Positions 21,801-32,800 of a DNA stretch of 64,000 bases are shown here, in pieces; position 1 is the first letter of the stretch; each line of letters begins with the position of its first letter. The stretch spans positions 6,448,001-6,512,000 of the forward strand of contig OX377203.1 in assembly GCA_947396885.1 (NCBI GenBank), read 5' to 3'. The DNA comes from Heligmosomoides polygyrus polygyrus (lineage: Eukaryota; Nematoda; Chromadorea; Rhabditida; Heligmosomidae). The notes under the pieces were generated by a model, which saw only the letters and a program-made list of their open reading frames with translations, did not search any database and had not been told where the DNA came from. The position numbers and the translations under genes are program-made.

Positions 21801-24800
21801 CCATGCCCCAAATGTCCGAGAACTTATGCACCAACCTAATATTTATACGCATGGCTTAACGTTTCCAGTATAAAAGTTTTTGAACAACATCAACAACGAT
21901 TTTTTTCAAATAATTAATTGATTTAGATATTAATATTCTACTATAGTTATTCCTTCTATTGAAAAATGCTCTTCTATCAAAGCTCCCCACAGTTGGTTTC
22001 AAGTTTGTGCTGGGGGAGGGGTAGTTCTGGAGTTACTTTTGTTTGTTTCTTCTGTCCTACTGAAGCCTTTTATTCACTACTATTGGCATTTTGTGTTCGG
22101 TGCTTTGGAGTGCTTCCTTTCTGGTTGACTGTCGGGTGATGCACGCCGTCTTGCTGCGTATTAAATAAATAAATGAATAAACTTCCAAGGATGTCATAGT
22201 GGAGAAAGAAAGTGAACCGCTTTGAAGCAAACTCAAGACCACCTAATGGATACGGTAAATGGAATAAGCAGTAGCACATTTTGCTGCAATTAGTCTTTGT
22301 TTTCTTTCCAGGTTAGTATTTTGTCACCGTTTATTGGGGGGGGGGGGGCAAAAGTAATGAGACACCCCATGCCGTGTATATCTCGTGGCTGGAGACTGGT
22401 TTCGTGCTTGTCGTATTTGTATGTTTGTATGCTACTTACTGAAGCCCATCTGAGAAGTTACCACTTTCGCCCTTTCCAGAAGCGTGCCAAAACCCCCGCC
22501 TGTCTCATGCCGAAACCCCAGTCTGACGAGTCGACCTGTGTCGCGCAAATCTCGCCCAATTCCCAACCCCGAGCAGCCTGGGCTCAATATTCACGCAAGA
22601 TGAGAAGTACGTCTTCTAACTTAACCCAGCCAAGCAGCGAGTCTGGGTGAGGCCTGGTGACCTGTTACCGACCTTCGTTCGGCGAGATGTTCACGGCGAG
22701 AAGCACCTTTGGAGCTTTTGGGTCTGCGCCCATGGATCGATTTACCGGAAGCTGTTTCCCAAGAGCACTACGATGAACTCCAAGACCATGGTGAACGAAA
22801 TAGAAGACATGGGCCGGCGACTCGCTCTTATTCATTCGCAGCGCTTCAAGAAGGTTCTCCTCTTCGACAACGCCGCACCCCATCGGGAACAAGTAAGCAC
22901 GGATAAGCTTGGCCAGCTGGGCTACGTTCACATGCTTCACCCACCGTACTCGCCGGACATCTCTTCATGCGACTACCACTACTTCTTGAGCCTACAGGAC
23001 TTCCTGGTCGGAAGGGATACAAGAACCCAAGCAGTCCTTGACAACCATGTCGAGCAGTTGATCAACACCAGGCCCAAGCAGTTCTGGAAGGATGGGATCA
23101 GGAAGTTGGCTGAGCGATGGCAGCAAGGTCCTTGCCCTTAATGGCCAATACATTCCTCAGCATCGTTGAGTTGCAATTGAGTTATAGAGAGGTAAAGATT
23201 TTTTTCATTTTGTCTCATTACTTTTGCCTCCCCCCTAATACATAGATGTTCGATTATTTTTATATTTTATCCTTTTATTGGAGGTTGGAAAGGTGTACCC
23301 CTCCCCCATCGAATCGCGCTGCGCCGTCATGCAGTCGCTATAAATTGGATCCGAATGAATTATTTTCGAATCACCCGATCCGAATCATCCAAAAATCCGG
23401 TGCCCGGGAAATTGTCGTTATCCGCATCATCCAGTTATCCGAAGATTTTCGGTCAGATCCATTGTATCGAGTGAATATTCGGATATTCTGATCCGAATCA
23501 TCCAAAAATCCGAGGATCTTCGATCTGGGGCCGGATTCATCAACAATTAAACCCGTGGGTATACGTAGTGTAAGGGCCCCTCTTAACAAAAGAGCCCGAA
23601 GGCTCTCTATCGAGGGAGATCCGTGGCTTGTGGTCAGGTACGAATGAAAACCTAATTTTTGAGGTTCTATGAAATTATGAAGGTTTCTAGTAGGTCAGGA
23701 CTTGTCTGGATGGTGCTGTAAACTGCTGTTGATCCCATTATTTCGCTGCTTGACAACTTCGTTCAGCAACACCGACACATGTGCGTCAATGAATTTGGGT
23801 CGAATACTGGCAGCTCGATGCCTTCAAGCCGGAATCCACTTCGCTATCCCTGGTGCTACCGATGAGCAGATCGAGAACAGCAAACATGTGAGTTTTCGCT
23901 GGATTAATTCCACCAGTGCGGAAGTGGGCAGAACACTGTGGGTGGTAGCACACAGCAGCCAATCAGGCAGCCTCAAGTGGGCGTCTCATTCAGGCAGGCC
24001 GTGCACGATAGGTACTCTGATTGAATGGTGTGTATTCAGTCGGTGCTCTGCTAGATTATGATTAGCTGAGGCGTTTCCACCTCCCAATGCTGCCCATCTA
24101 CGCGACATGTCCTACCAAATATAATTCGCTCAATGCTTCGGTCGCGTTGTCAGTAACGGGAAGGGGGGGGGGGACTGAAGAAAAGAGATGGCCAACGACG
24201 ATCGACGTATGTCAGCCGGGTTTCCTTTCAGCATAACTATAGGCGATTGCTGAGAACCTTGGCGACTGATCACCCACGTTCACGATATATTCAGCAGGCA
24301 ACGCGTCAGGTTATGAATGGAGATCAAGTGCAGAGCGTAGGGATTCAGAAGTCGTGCCTAGACGTCGTTCAGCTTACGTTTAGGTTCAAAAGACGTGCTG
24401 AAGATGTTGTCCAATTCGCGTAGGGAATAGGAAGGGGTGCGGAAGACGTCGTCTAATTTGCTTAGGGATTCAGAAGACGTGCTAAGACGTTGTCTAACGT
24501 GTGTCGAGATTCAAAAGACGTGCCGAAGACGTCGCCCAACGTACATAGGGATTCAGAAGACGTGGCAAAGACGTCGTTCAACTTGCGTAGGGATTCCGAG
24601 TAAGGGAGCACAGTAGAAGGTGATCAACAAAGGGGAGCACTAGAGGTGCAGCGTGAATAAGAGGAGGCTGTATTTCCCCTCAACGTCGTTCAATGTGTGT
24701 TGTGTTCTGAAGACGGCTTACAGAAGTCGTGGCACGTGGGCACGTGTGTCGGAGTGCAGAATGAGTGTTATTTGGCAGCCAAACCCAGAACCCCAATCAT

Positions 24801-25190
24801 CCTTCTTTAGGCCTCCTTACTCTTATTACAGTAAAAAACTGGTTTCACTGTGCAGATTGGTGCAGCGGGATATGGTGGGTCAGAATCTTCACTGGTCCTA
24901 TGAAGCCCATCCACCATGTATCGTATGTAGCCGATTTATTCTCCGAAGTGCTCGTTCTCTACGTGTCGAGAAAGGTAATGAGAGTTTCAATCCGGTGTTT
25001 AATCTGTTGAAGCATAATTAAAATTAATCGGTATTGGTGGACACCGCTTACTGTCCGATGTCAATAATACTTCTATGAATCCGATAGTCACTCTTCGGTG
25101 CTCAGCGTCACAGGTGCGCGCCTGACGCTCACTCCGTTTCTTTGCCAGCACCTAGGTAAGCAAGTATTAGCGGGGAGGGGATGGGGAGAG

Positions 25191-25267
<77 letters not shown>

Positions 25268-25840
25268 CTATCGGATTCATAGGAGTATTATTAACATTGA
25301 ACGGTAAGCGGTGTCCACCAATACCGATTAATTTTAATTATGGTTCTGCCGATTGAACACCAGATTGGGACTCTCATTACCCTTTTCGACACGTAGAGAA
25401 TGAGCACTTCGGAGAATAAATCGGGTACATACGATAGAAGGTGGATGGGCTTCATAGGAGCAGTGAAGATTCCGACCCACCATATCCCGTTGCACTAATC
25501 TGTACAGTGAAACCAGTTTTTTACTGTAATAACAGTAAGAAGGCCTAAAGAAGGAAGGAGGAAGGTTGGGGTCCTTCTACTCTCGGGGTTTGGGGGCGAA
25601 GTCCCCAACCAGACGTTTGGCGGTCGCTAGGCCATATATGTAGTAGCTCTTTCAGTGAGTGATGGAATCGAGTAACGTGCTTTATTTCAGCAAACAGAGT
25701 TCTTCAAAGTGCTACAGCAGGAGGGTCTCGAACTGAAGGAACCGGCCGCATTGGAGCACTCGTATGAGACGGATCGATCGATGACATGGCAACGGTATCC
25801 GCTGATGGCGAATCGCCAAGACAAACTGGACGAGTTGTAG
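18824..25840 (+). CDS. mrpl-18: Mitochondrial ribosomal protein L18, 5 exons, 165 aa
   Basis: Exons are 18824-18954, 19503-19538, 19821-19880, 23767-23887 and 25691-25840 (TAG). They join in phase with GT-AG borders. The product matches animal MRPL18, an uL18-family protein of the mitochondrial large subunit. Exon 1 has the family signature RFVNRNPRNLEMLGI. Exon 2 gives YKEIYPSRK, equivalent to VFPSREF in human. Exon 3 gives NGVVIEASTKEKAISDQLY. Exon 4 gives NLGRILAARCLQAGIHF. Exon 5 gives GLELKEPAALEHSYE plus a short tail. About 17-20 residues expected between exons 2 and 3 (the strand around RTQHHVEALVEH in human) are not found. Either one small exon in 19539-19820 is missed or the protein is shorter here. 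Exon 2 (36 nt) is the least certain. Introns 3 and 4 hold two mariners, minisatellites and a foldback. The gene is convergent with the mannosidase gene. Confidence 0.85.
20382..20402. repeat. Poly(G) tract
   Basis: A run of about 16 G lies in mrpl-18 intron 3. Similar G/C runs occur at 19145-19165, 22336-22348, 24163-24173, 54907-54918 and 60307-60324. Confidence 0.8.
20615..21839 (+). mobile_element. mariner element 1, TA-flanked, inactive
   Basis: The terminal inverted repeats are TTAGGTTGGTGCATAAGTTC on the left and its complement at 21820-21839. TA is present on both sides. The length is 1225 bp, typical of mariner. It lies in mrpl-18 intron 3 in the same orientation as the gene. Confidence 0.92.
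20784..21762 (+). pseudogene. mariner transposase remnant
   Basis: The N-terminal helix-turn-helix part begins MAKQFVPTETHIRHVMLF. After a deletion and frameshift around 21000-21100, the catalytic domain continues with VTGDEKWILY (first Asp), a stop after TGEA at about 21272, YFQHDNARPHIA (second Asp) and CSPDLAPSGYHL. In mariner DD34D enzymes the last motif is normally SDYH, so the third catalytic Asp is Gly here. With the frameshift and stop, this copy cannot make active enzyme. Confidence 0.9.
22334..23238 (+). mobile_element. mariner-like element 2, internally deleted
   Basis: The ends are GGCAAAAGTAATGAGACA on the left (after a G run) and the complement with CCCCCCTAA on the right. Both are flanked by TA. 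At 905 bp it lacks the transposase N-terminus. It is in mrpl-18 intron 3, 500 bp after mariner 1. Confidence 0.85.
22610..23141 (+). pseudogene. mariner-like transposase C-terminal fragment
   Basis: The frame covers the second half of a Tc1/mariner catalytic domain: GEKHLWSFWV, KKVLLFDNAAPHRE (second Asp), PPYSPDISSCDYHYFLSL (third Asp retained, 34-residue type spacing) and RPKQFWKDGIRKL. The first Asp region and the DNA-binding domain are absent or out of frame. It is a different lineage from element 1. Confidence 0.8.
23340..23560. repeat. ATCCGAATCATCC degenerate repeat
   Basis: Repeated ATCCGAATCATCCAAAAATC units (23386 and 23490) and inverted CGGATATTCGGAT blocks are present. It ends with GGGGCCGGATTCATCAA, an end shared with foldbacks at 39051-39402 and 59410-59552. 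Confidence 0.6.
23586..23637 (-). mobile_element. RTE 5'-end fragment
   Basis: AGCCCGAAGGCTCTCTATCG and GGGAGATCCGTGG are the reverse complement of the RTE 5' end at 5133-5180. It lies 130 bp upstream of mrpl-18 exon 4. Confidence 0.7.
24195..24612. repeat. Dispersed repeat with internal ~43-bp minisatellite
   Basis: A non-tandem head (GTCAGCCGGGTTTCCTTTC) is followed from about 24343 by about six units of the type GATTCAGAAGACGTGCTGAA plus GACGTCGTCCAACGTG. The same head and units recur at 54564-54760 and 54966-55035. It lies in mrpl-18 intron 4. Confidence 0.8.
24787..25590. mobile_element. Long foldback with (GA)n at its centre
   Basis: The left arm 24787-25092 and the right arm 25263-25580 are inverted copies (for example GGTGGACACCGCTTACTGTC against GGTAAGCGGTGTCCACC). 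The loop contains the (GA)n tract. It is entirely in mrpl-18 intron 4. Confidence 0.85.
25193..25264. repeat. (GA)n microsatellite
   Basis: About 35 uninterrupted GA dinucleotides lie at the loop of the surrounding foldback. Confidence 0.95.
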
Positions 25841-26950
25841 TTGAGTGTGGTAGCCCCTCTAGTCTTGTTTCGTTGTCTGTTAACCATTCACTGTTGATTT
25901 TTTTGTGGAAAATATAATTTTTATTAGGCCTAATCAATTGTCTATCAATTTACATATAAAATCCACCAGTGTTCTGCTTTATAAAACGAAGTTCCAGAGA
26001 ATATATACACATCAGATGATACTATACACGCGCCAACAGTAACATTAATAGGCCACACGCATATATGTGAGTACTGTGATGGTAAGAATCATCGGAGCAG
26101 AGGGGAGGAATGTTCTCGTGAATTCGCGTGAATGCACAACCTGTAATAGCCCTAACAACACACGACCAACTACAACTGGACACACGGATCTACACAGACG
26201 ACGTCGACGACGACGAGGCTACCACGACAGTTTGACGGTCGTCACGTCCTGCGGCTCCATTGTGAACTGCGCGGTCTCCTTGTGCTCGTAGAGCAGCGTA
26301 AGTGAAGCCTCCCTGACTGAGCTGATCGACGGGAACAACTTCAGCGGCGCGATCTGAAGTCGGAAATCGTCGTGGACGAGGACGTGGTGGAGTGACTTCG
26401 GAACAGGATGGCGGATGCGGGTCCATTCGCGTACGTCGATCCCATTTTTGATCTATATGGTTGCCCCGAAAACCCGCCTAGAAAGGACCCAGATGGCGGG
26501 CTGGCAGTGAGATGGACTCCCAGACGAGCGGTCGCAGGTTCGACATCCGCGCCGCGATTCGGCAAAAGACACGTCCGAGGACGGCGGGAGAGACCAGAAC
26601 CACCGACTAGAAGGAGCATGGAGAGAGTAGGAGACTTGAGGGCAGTGGTAGGAGCCCCCAAGCACGGAGAGTCAAAACCCCGGGGAAGGCCAGAGAGGAA
26701 GGGGAGGGACAAAGAGGAAGAGAAGAAGGAGGGGGAAGAAGCCAGCCAATCGCAGGTTCTTTTGTGGCTGTGCCTTCATTGTTGCTCCCAGAAAGCGACG
26801 TGCCCGCGTGCTACGAAGGTCACCTACCCTCCCCCTTCAGCAGCACCTCTCCGTGGCAGCCCCAGAATCACGATTTGTTCCACGGCTTGCGCAGCTAGTG
26901 GCGGATACTCGCCTCCTCTACGATTCAGCTCGCAAGACATTTTTTGCCAC
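25841..26950. other. mrpl-18 3' flank with a possible tRNA-derived repeat
   Basis: AT-rich 3' UTR-like sequence (25841-26000) is followed by a GC-rich block. At 26498-26550 GGCTGGCAGTGAGATGG and GTCGCAGGTTCGACATCC resemble A and B boxes at about 40 bp spacing, suggesting a tRNA-derived repeat. The 120-185-residue open frames around it are not recognised proteins. Confidence 0.35.
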
Positions 26951-26955
26951 CAGAT

Positions 26956-27117
26956 TCGGTACTAGTCGTTTATGTGGCCTACACGTGGAAAGGAAAAAAC
27001 GTCAGACCAATCAAGTCATTTCGAACGAGCCGTGACCGACGTGTTCGGTCGGATACGACTGGCTGACGCTCTCCCACTTTCCCATGTAGGCCACATTAGC
27101 AACCAGTACCGAAGATT
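26956..27117. mobile_element. Foldback FB-F, copy 1
   Basis: GGTACTAGTCGTTTATGTGG with CCTACACGTGGAAAGG, and the complement at 27070-27117 (CCATGTAGGCCACATTAGC), form the arms. Related ends occur at about 27410-27535 and 27951-28818. Confidence 0.7.
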
Positions 27118-27204
27118 CTCATCGAAGACGTCAATTGGTACCAGTATGCTACAATCCGCTAGGTTTTGATGCTGCTGGGGGTTACCCACTCATCTGCACT
27201 ATCC

Positions 27205-27346
27205 TTTGGCCTATGTCATACCATCGTTCACCCCGAGCGAAGCCTAATGATAGGCTCCTATATCGACTCATCGCTTCGTACGATCGATATGGGAGCTTAT
27301 CATTAGGCTTCGCTCGGGGTGAGCGATGGTATGACATCGGCCTTTC
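27205..27346. mobile_element. Near-perfect FB-C hairpin
   Basis: ATGTCATACCATCGTTCACC, CCGAGCGAAGCCTAATGATA and the inverted copy form about 60-bp arms around a CATCGCTTCGTACG loop. Confidence 0.85.
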
Positions 27347-27409
27347 CCCGGGTCGAAATCGTTATCGACTCCGGTCAGCCGTTCAAAGGAGGATGAAGGG
27401 TCGCTGGTT

Positions 27410-27535
27410 GGTAACATCTGGCGGGGCGGAACGCACTACCCAATCAGGGAATTGACCAAATCGGCCTCCTGATGACCTGATTGGTCTGCCGCATTCCTTT
27501 CTCCCATGCAGGACATATTAGCGACTAGTAACAAA
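27410..27535. mobile_element. FB-F-like hairpin
   Basis: GGTTGGTAACATCTGGCGGG, GCGGAACGCACTACCCAATC and their complement (27470-27532, ending GACTAGTAAC) form the arms. It shares end motifs with 26956-27117. Confidence 0.6.
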
Positions 27536-27554
27536 GTTCCTATTACATTATCAC

Positions 27555-27895
27555 CAGCGAAGGGTCCCAGGCGTATGTCCGTGCGACGAAAAATGAATAG
27601 CACTGCGAGAACCTCCACCCTTCAAATAGTGGAAAAATATGTTCCGTTTTTGCAAAGTCTTTAACCTACCGAGTTAGGGATTTCGACAGTTTGCTATGGA
27701 ATCGCACCGTCGCAGAAAGGAATATTGTCTTGTGAGGCTGTGCTATTCCATAGTAAACTATCGCAACCCCTAGCACGGTAGCTTCAAAGAACGGCAAAAA
27801 GCGGAAGATATTTTTCTACTATTTGAGGCGTGGAGATTCTCGCAGTGCTATTCATTTTCGCCGATCAGACATACGCCTGAGACCCTTTCCTGGTT
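27555..27895. mobile_element. Foldback FB-E, copy 2
   Basis: AATGAATAGCACTGCGAGAA on the left matches the complement TTCTCGCAGTGCTATTCATT on the right. The inner arm has TGCTATGGAATCGCAC. The family is shared with 17990-18480. Confidence 0.8.
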
Positions 27896-27950
27896 TTCTT
27901 GTCCAATCATCGGTTACTGAAATCTGGCTCGCAATCTCGTTCGATTCCAT

Positions 27951-28818
27951 CTGTTAGTGTGGTCTACATGGGATGGCGGGAACGCGCTAGCCAATCAAGG
28001 CACCGACAGAGTACGCCTCTTCTGAGTGGCGCCCCTCTCCCCACTGGATGTGGTCTGATTGCTCTGCTGCGTTCAACATGTGGTCATTTTAACGACTACT
28101 ACCAACGTTCCTATTACATCCTAGGTGAACTCGTTGGCAATTCAGTTATCGGTTGGTAAAATATGGCTCGCGAAAGCTGTTACGACGTCAATTCTCGTTC
28201 GATTCCATCTGAAAACGGTTTGAAACGGCTTACAGCTCTTCGGCAAGAAAAACCTGCGGCTCAACTTAGGTGGGACTAAACTTATGGACCTGTATTAGAC
28301 TAGACGACGACGACTTTTTCGCATGTTCACTTTTGATAGAATTGTTCTGGCCGCATACATCGTCAATTTATTCAGACTATTCAGATAGCATAATCTGATC
28401 TGACATAAAGCAATGACGTACGGCCAAAGCAATTCTGACAAAAATGAACATGCGACTAAGTTGTGCGCTAGAGCAATACAGGGTCATAGGTTTAGTCCCA
28501 CTTAAGTTGAGCCGCAGGTTTTCTGTAGGAGAACTGCAAGCCGTTTCAAACCGGTTTGAGATCAAATCGAACGAGAATTAACGTCGCAACAGCTTTCGCG
28601 AGCCATGTTTTACTAACCGATAACTGAATTGCCAACGTATTCACCTAGGATACAATAGGAACGTCGGTAGTAGTCATTAAGATGACCTACACAAGGAAGT
28701 TGAACACAGCAGAGCAATCAGGCCACATCCAAAGAGCGTGTCACACAGAATGGGCGTGCTCTATCGGTGCCCTGATTGGCCAGCGCGTTCCACCCTCCTC
28801 GTATAGGCCACACTCACT
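27951..28818. mobile_element. Long foldback FB-F, copy 2
   Basis: Arms of about 330 bp run from TAGTGTGGTCTACATGGGAT and GCGGGAACGCGCTAGCCAAT to the complement ending CACACTCACTACC. The inner arms include CCTGCGGCTCAACTTAGG (28255) and its complement (28501). It lies between the two convergent genes. Confidence 0.8.
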
Positions 28819-29029
28819 ACCAGTCGCAGAACTTGCACCTCACTTCGAACCAATCAAAAGTGATACAGAAAATTGTTCTTCAAGGACGAAATCTTCTTAT
28901 CAGGATGGGAATAAAACCTCAGGCTGTCCCCGGCCAGTGAATATTGCATGGTCTTACGCTGGTTGCAGGATATGAAGACTTGTCCCGGCTAGACCCGCGT
29001 TTTAACCTTACACCTCACCTCTGATCCTG

Positions 29030-29821
29030 CTTCGTGACTCTTCCAGTGAGCTACGGAATCGCTGTGTAGGGAATCCTGCCAAAATTCCTATCCATCAAAC
29101 CCTGCTTTAATACTTTGTAACGCTCAGCAACGAACTTCTACTAATTCCGAAGTTCATCAACAGCCAATTTTTGCAAAATAAAACATCTTTGCGCTTTAAT
29201 TAGTGCATGAAGGCGAAAGATTCAACTTATAAGCCATATATGCAGTGTACGACTCGTCTAGGTAGTACCCAGTCAGCAAAAATCCGAACGAGAACGACGA
29301 GAAAGACAAGCTCCTTGTTTGGATCCTCTCTTGGCTGAAAGTGCCACCCAGAAGCCTTGTGATTCCTCGAATATTGGTAAATTTCGTCCCATCAAATTAG
29401 ACGCTTCGTCCAAGGATAAAGGGCTACTAATTCTATGCCAAACGATTAGTAGCCCTTCATCCTTGGACGAAGAGCCTAATTTGATGGGACGAGATTTACC
29501 AATATTCGCGGAATCACGAGGCTTCTGGGTAGTACATTCAGCCAAAAGAGAATCCAAACAAGAAGCTCGTCTTTCTCGCCGTTCCCGTTCGGGTTTTTGC
29601 TGACTGGATACTACCTAGAAGAGTCGCGACCTGCATATATGGCTTATAAGTTGAGCCTTCCGTCTTCATGTACTAATTAATGCGCAATGGTGTTTTATTT
29701 TGTAACGATCGGCTGTCGATGAACTTCGGAATTGCTGAGTTCGTTGCTGAGCGTTACAAGTCATTAGTGCAGGATATGGGAAGGAGTTTTGGCAGGATTC
29801 CCTTCACAGCCTTTCCGTAGC
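29030..29821. mobile_element. Long foldback forming the 3' flank of the mannosidase gene
   Basis: Left arm 29030-29430 and right arm 29435-29821 are near-complete inverted copies with almost no loop. CGTCCAAGGATAAAGGGCTA and the complement meet at about 29440. Mirror-image open frames of 94 codons on both strands reflect this symmetry and are not genes. The right arm starts at the mannosidase stop codon, so mannosidase transcripts probably run into it. Confidence 0.9.
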
Positions 29822-32800
29822 TTACTTGTGCCAAACGTGGGAGCGCAGCGTCGAAACGTTCAATTGCGGCGTGAATTGTACTAACTGTACGACTTTCATG
29901 AGGGACAGTGGAGAATCCAACAGTGGCAAAAGGTCTTGGTGACTGAATCGTGAAGAAAACGAGGCCCGCCAACTCCAAGCGCAGTGCCGTGGGCCAGTTC
30001 TGTGGACCGCCAAGAAGAGGTGCTGTACCGTACCGCAAGTTAACAGCTACCTACCGTGTTTCCCTGCTGATCGCAGTCGGAGCGAAGCTGCAGTTTCGAC
30101 CGGCAGTCGGTCAGCGGTCGGTAGAGTATGAGCGCAGCCTCATCTCTTGGCGTCGCTTTACCGCTTCCGTTGTAATCCGTCGGACCAGCGAGAGTCCTGA
30201 AAGCGCAGCGGTCAGAACTCACAGCCAATGAGGCGGGGGACCAACTTGAAGAAAAGAAAATCCCCTTCTCAAATTTGAAACTCGAAATTGTCCAACACTT
30301 ATTGACGTTTTGGGTCTGAAGTCCTTCTTCAGGTCTAAAATAACAACGCTACATCTAGAGACATGCTCATCAGAAACACTGACGCTTTATAGATCTAGAC
30401 CTCATGGGAAGAATGAGAAGGGGGCCATGGAGTTCCCGTCGGGCGGTTTCGCCGTGAAAGAAGTGCAGCGTCTCTGGGCTCTTTAGATATTTCATTGACA
30501 GCGACCGGTCTCTCGTTCATTAATGTCGCCATGAAGAGTGACCGATCACTGTCCGTGTTTATATATCATTTTCACGTCGAATTTGACACCTTTCAAACCA
30601 AATTGGACACTTTTCAAACCAAGTTGGACACTCTTCTAAGTTAGCTTAAGACTTTTGAGATCAGAGCACTCTTCCAAATCAAAACGAGCTTCTTCTACAA
30701 TAATCTGAATACCATCCAAGATGGTTAGAATAATTTTTTGTCCAAGAAAAATTTAGTATAACTTTTTTGAAATTTTTCACTTCAGCTGCCTAAATGAGCG
30801 TAGCAATTCTATGAAATTTTTATTTTTTGCAACAAAAAAATCATCAAGGCAATAATCAAATAGTGCACTAAAATACCAGATTGTGCCATGCATTTGAGAT
30901 GTTCGTCGCGATTTTTATTTGATTGATAGTGTAGACGCTGCTTACATAAACATTAACAATTGTAAAAAAAACATCAAATAAAACACTTAACATAAAGCGT
31001 CAAAGTGAGGATATGATGCTTTTTACAATTGTTTATAATGCATCTTTCATAAGTGTGAGACTCAATGAAAACCGAAATTTCGCTATCAGTCGAATAAAAA
31101 TCGCAACGTCTTGGCCGAGCGCATGGCGCATTCTCTTTTTTGACATTAAGAAACTGCCGCCCTCCTGCCCTTTAAAGCAAACCATAAACAAAGAACAAGA
31201 ATTTCATACAATTTCAAACAAGTGTCTTCTTATTGGCTAATTGAAATAAAAGTAAAGTAAAGAAATCATAATAAAATTTAAGTTTAGGTAAAAAAACAAA
31301 AGATTACTCTAACCTTTTGGAGAGTATTCAGTTTAATGTAGAAGAAATTCGTTTTGATTTGGAAGAATTTGCTTTGATTTCAACAACCTTAAACTAGCTT
31401 AGAATAGTGTCCAATTTGATTTGAAAAGTGCCAGTTCGATTTGAAAAGTGGGATCTATCCTAGTCGGGGTGGGGGGGGGTAAAGAATTAAAAACTATGTA
31501 ACAAATTGACTTGCCACTCACCGAGCGGATTGAAGAGAACAGAATAGGACCTAAGCTGACGTGAACAGGCAACGTTATGCACCCTCTCACCATGTTGGAT
31601 CCTGGTTATAACATGTCAGCCGGCAGTCAGCACGCCAGATGCGGCTTTATTTGCCCTCTCACTATGCCAGGTCCGTGTTAAAACATGTAAGGCGGCGGTC
31701 AGCTGCGTTTGAATGCGCTCTTCCCGCCGAGACGTCTTTACCAGGGTGAGGGACGTTCTGCCTGAAAGCGGCGCGGGGCAAAGGCGCGGGACAGTGCCTG
31801 CGGAGCCAATTAGCGTCGACTCGCGTCTTTGCCCGCGCCGCTTTCAGGCAGAACGTCCCCCTCCCTCTTTACCACCGCGGTTATTCGTTGGTTGTTTGCT
31901 TGTTTGTTCGTTTCATTCTTTATTTTTAGGTCCTATTCGGTCCTCTTCAATCCGTTCTGTTAGTGTCAAGTCAATTTGTTACACAATTTTTAATTCTATG
32001 CCCCCCCCCCCACTAGGACAGATCCGAAACTGCCCAATTCGACGTGTTAGATGTCGAGACCCTGTACTTGATTTACGACCAAGACGACCGACACGAAATC
32101 CGGATCTATCCTAGTCCGGGGGGGCACATACCTAAAAAGTAGGTAACAAAATAAACTGAGACTTACCGAGCGGCTCCTAGAGAACGAGTTTGAACCAAAA
32201 AGAAACCAAAGACGAACGAACAAACAAAAAAAAAATAAAAAATCGCCGCGGTTTACAACCGTCTTGGCGGGCAAAGAGCGACGGAATGGAGGCATGCCGC
32301 GTGCTGACCGCCGGCTGACATGTTATAACCAGGATCTAACATGATGAGGAGGGCACACAACTTTGCCTCCTTACAACCGCAACAAATGTAATTTTTTCGT
32401 ATTTTTCTTCGTGATTTTACTTGTCTAGGTCCCATTTAATTCCGTAGAGGCCGCTCGGTAAGTCTCAAGTGGATTTGTTACACAGAACACTTTTTACTTA
32501 TGTGCCCCCCCCGGACTAGGATAGATCCCGAAATCCTTACCTCCCTCTTTCTTTCCGTGAGATTCAGGTCTGTAAAGCATCCGTGCTTTTGTTCAGCATG
32601 TCTATAGGAAATATGCAGTACTGTTACTTTAGACCTGAACAACGGCTTAAGTCCTGAAGCGTTGTCAACAAATATTGGACAATTTCGAGTTTCAAATTTG
32701 AGAACAAGACGACACAAGTATGGAGCTCTGGAGCGCAATTCCTCGCAACTTTGACGAAACTACACCTGAACTCACCTGAGGTTGACAACATGAACATCAC

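Noticed and set aside
26341..26965. 123- and 185-codon frames on opposite strands
   Set aside because: Arg/Pro/Ser-rich translations of a GC-rich block without domain or splice support; more likely a tRNA-derived repeat.
29273..29603. Two 94-codon frames on opposite strands with nearly the same protein
   Set aside because: They are mirror images created by the long hairpin, not genes.
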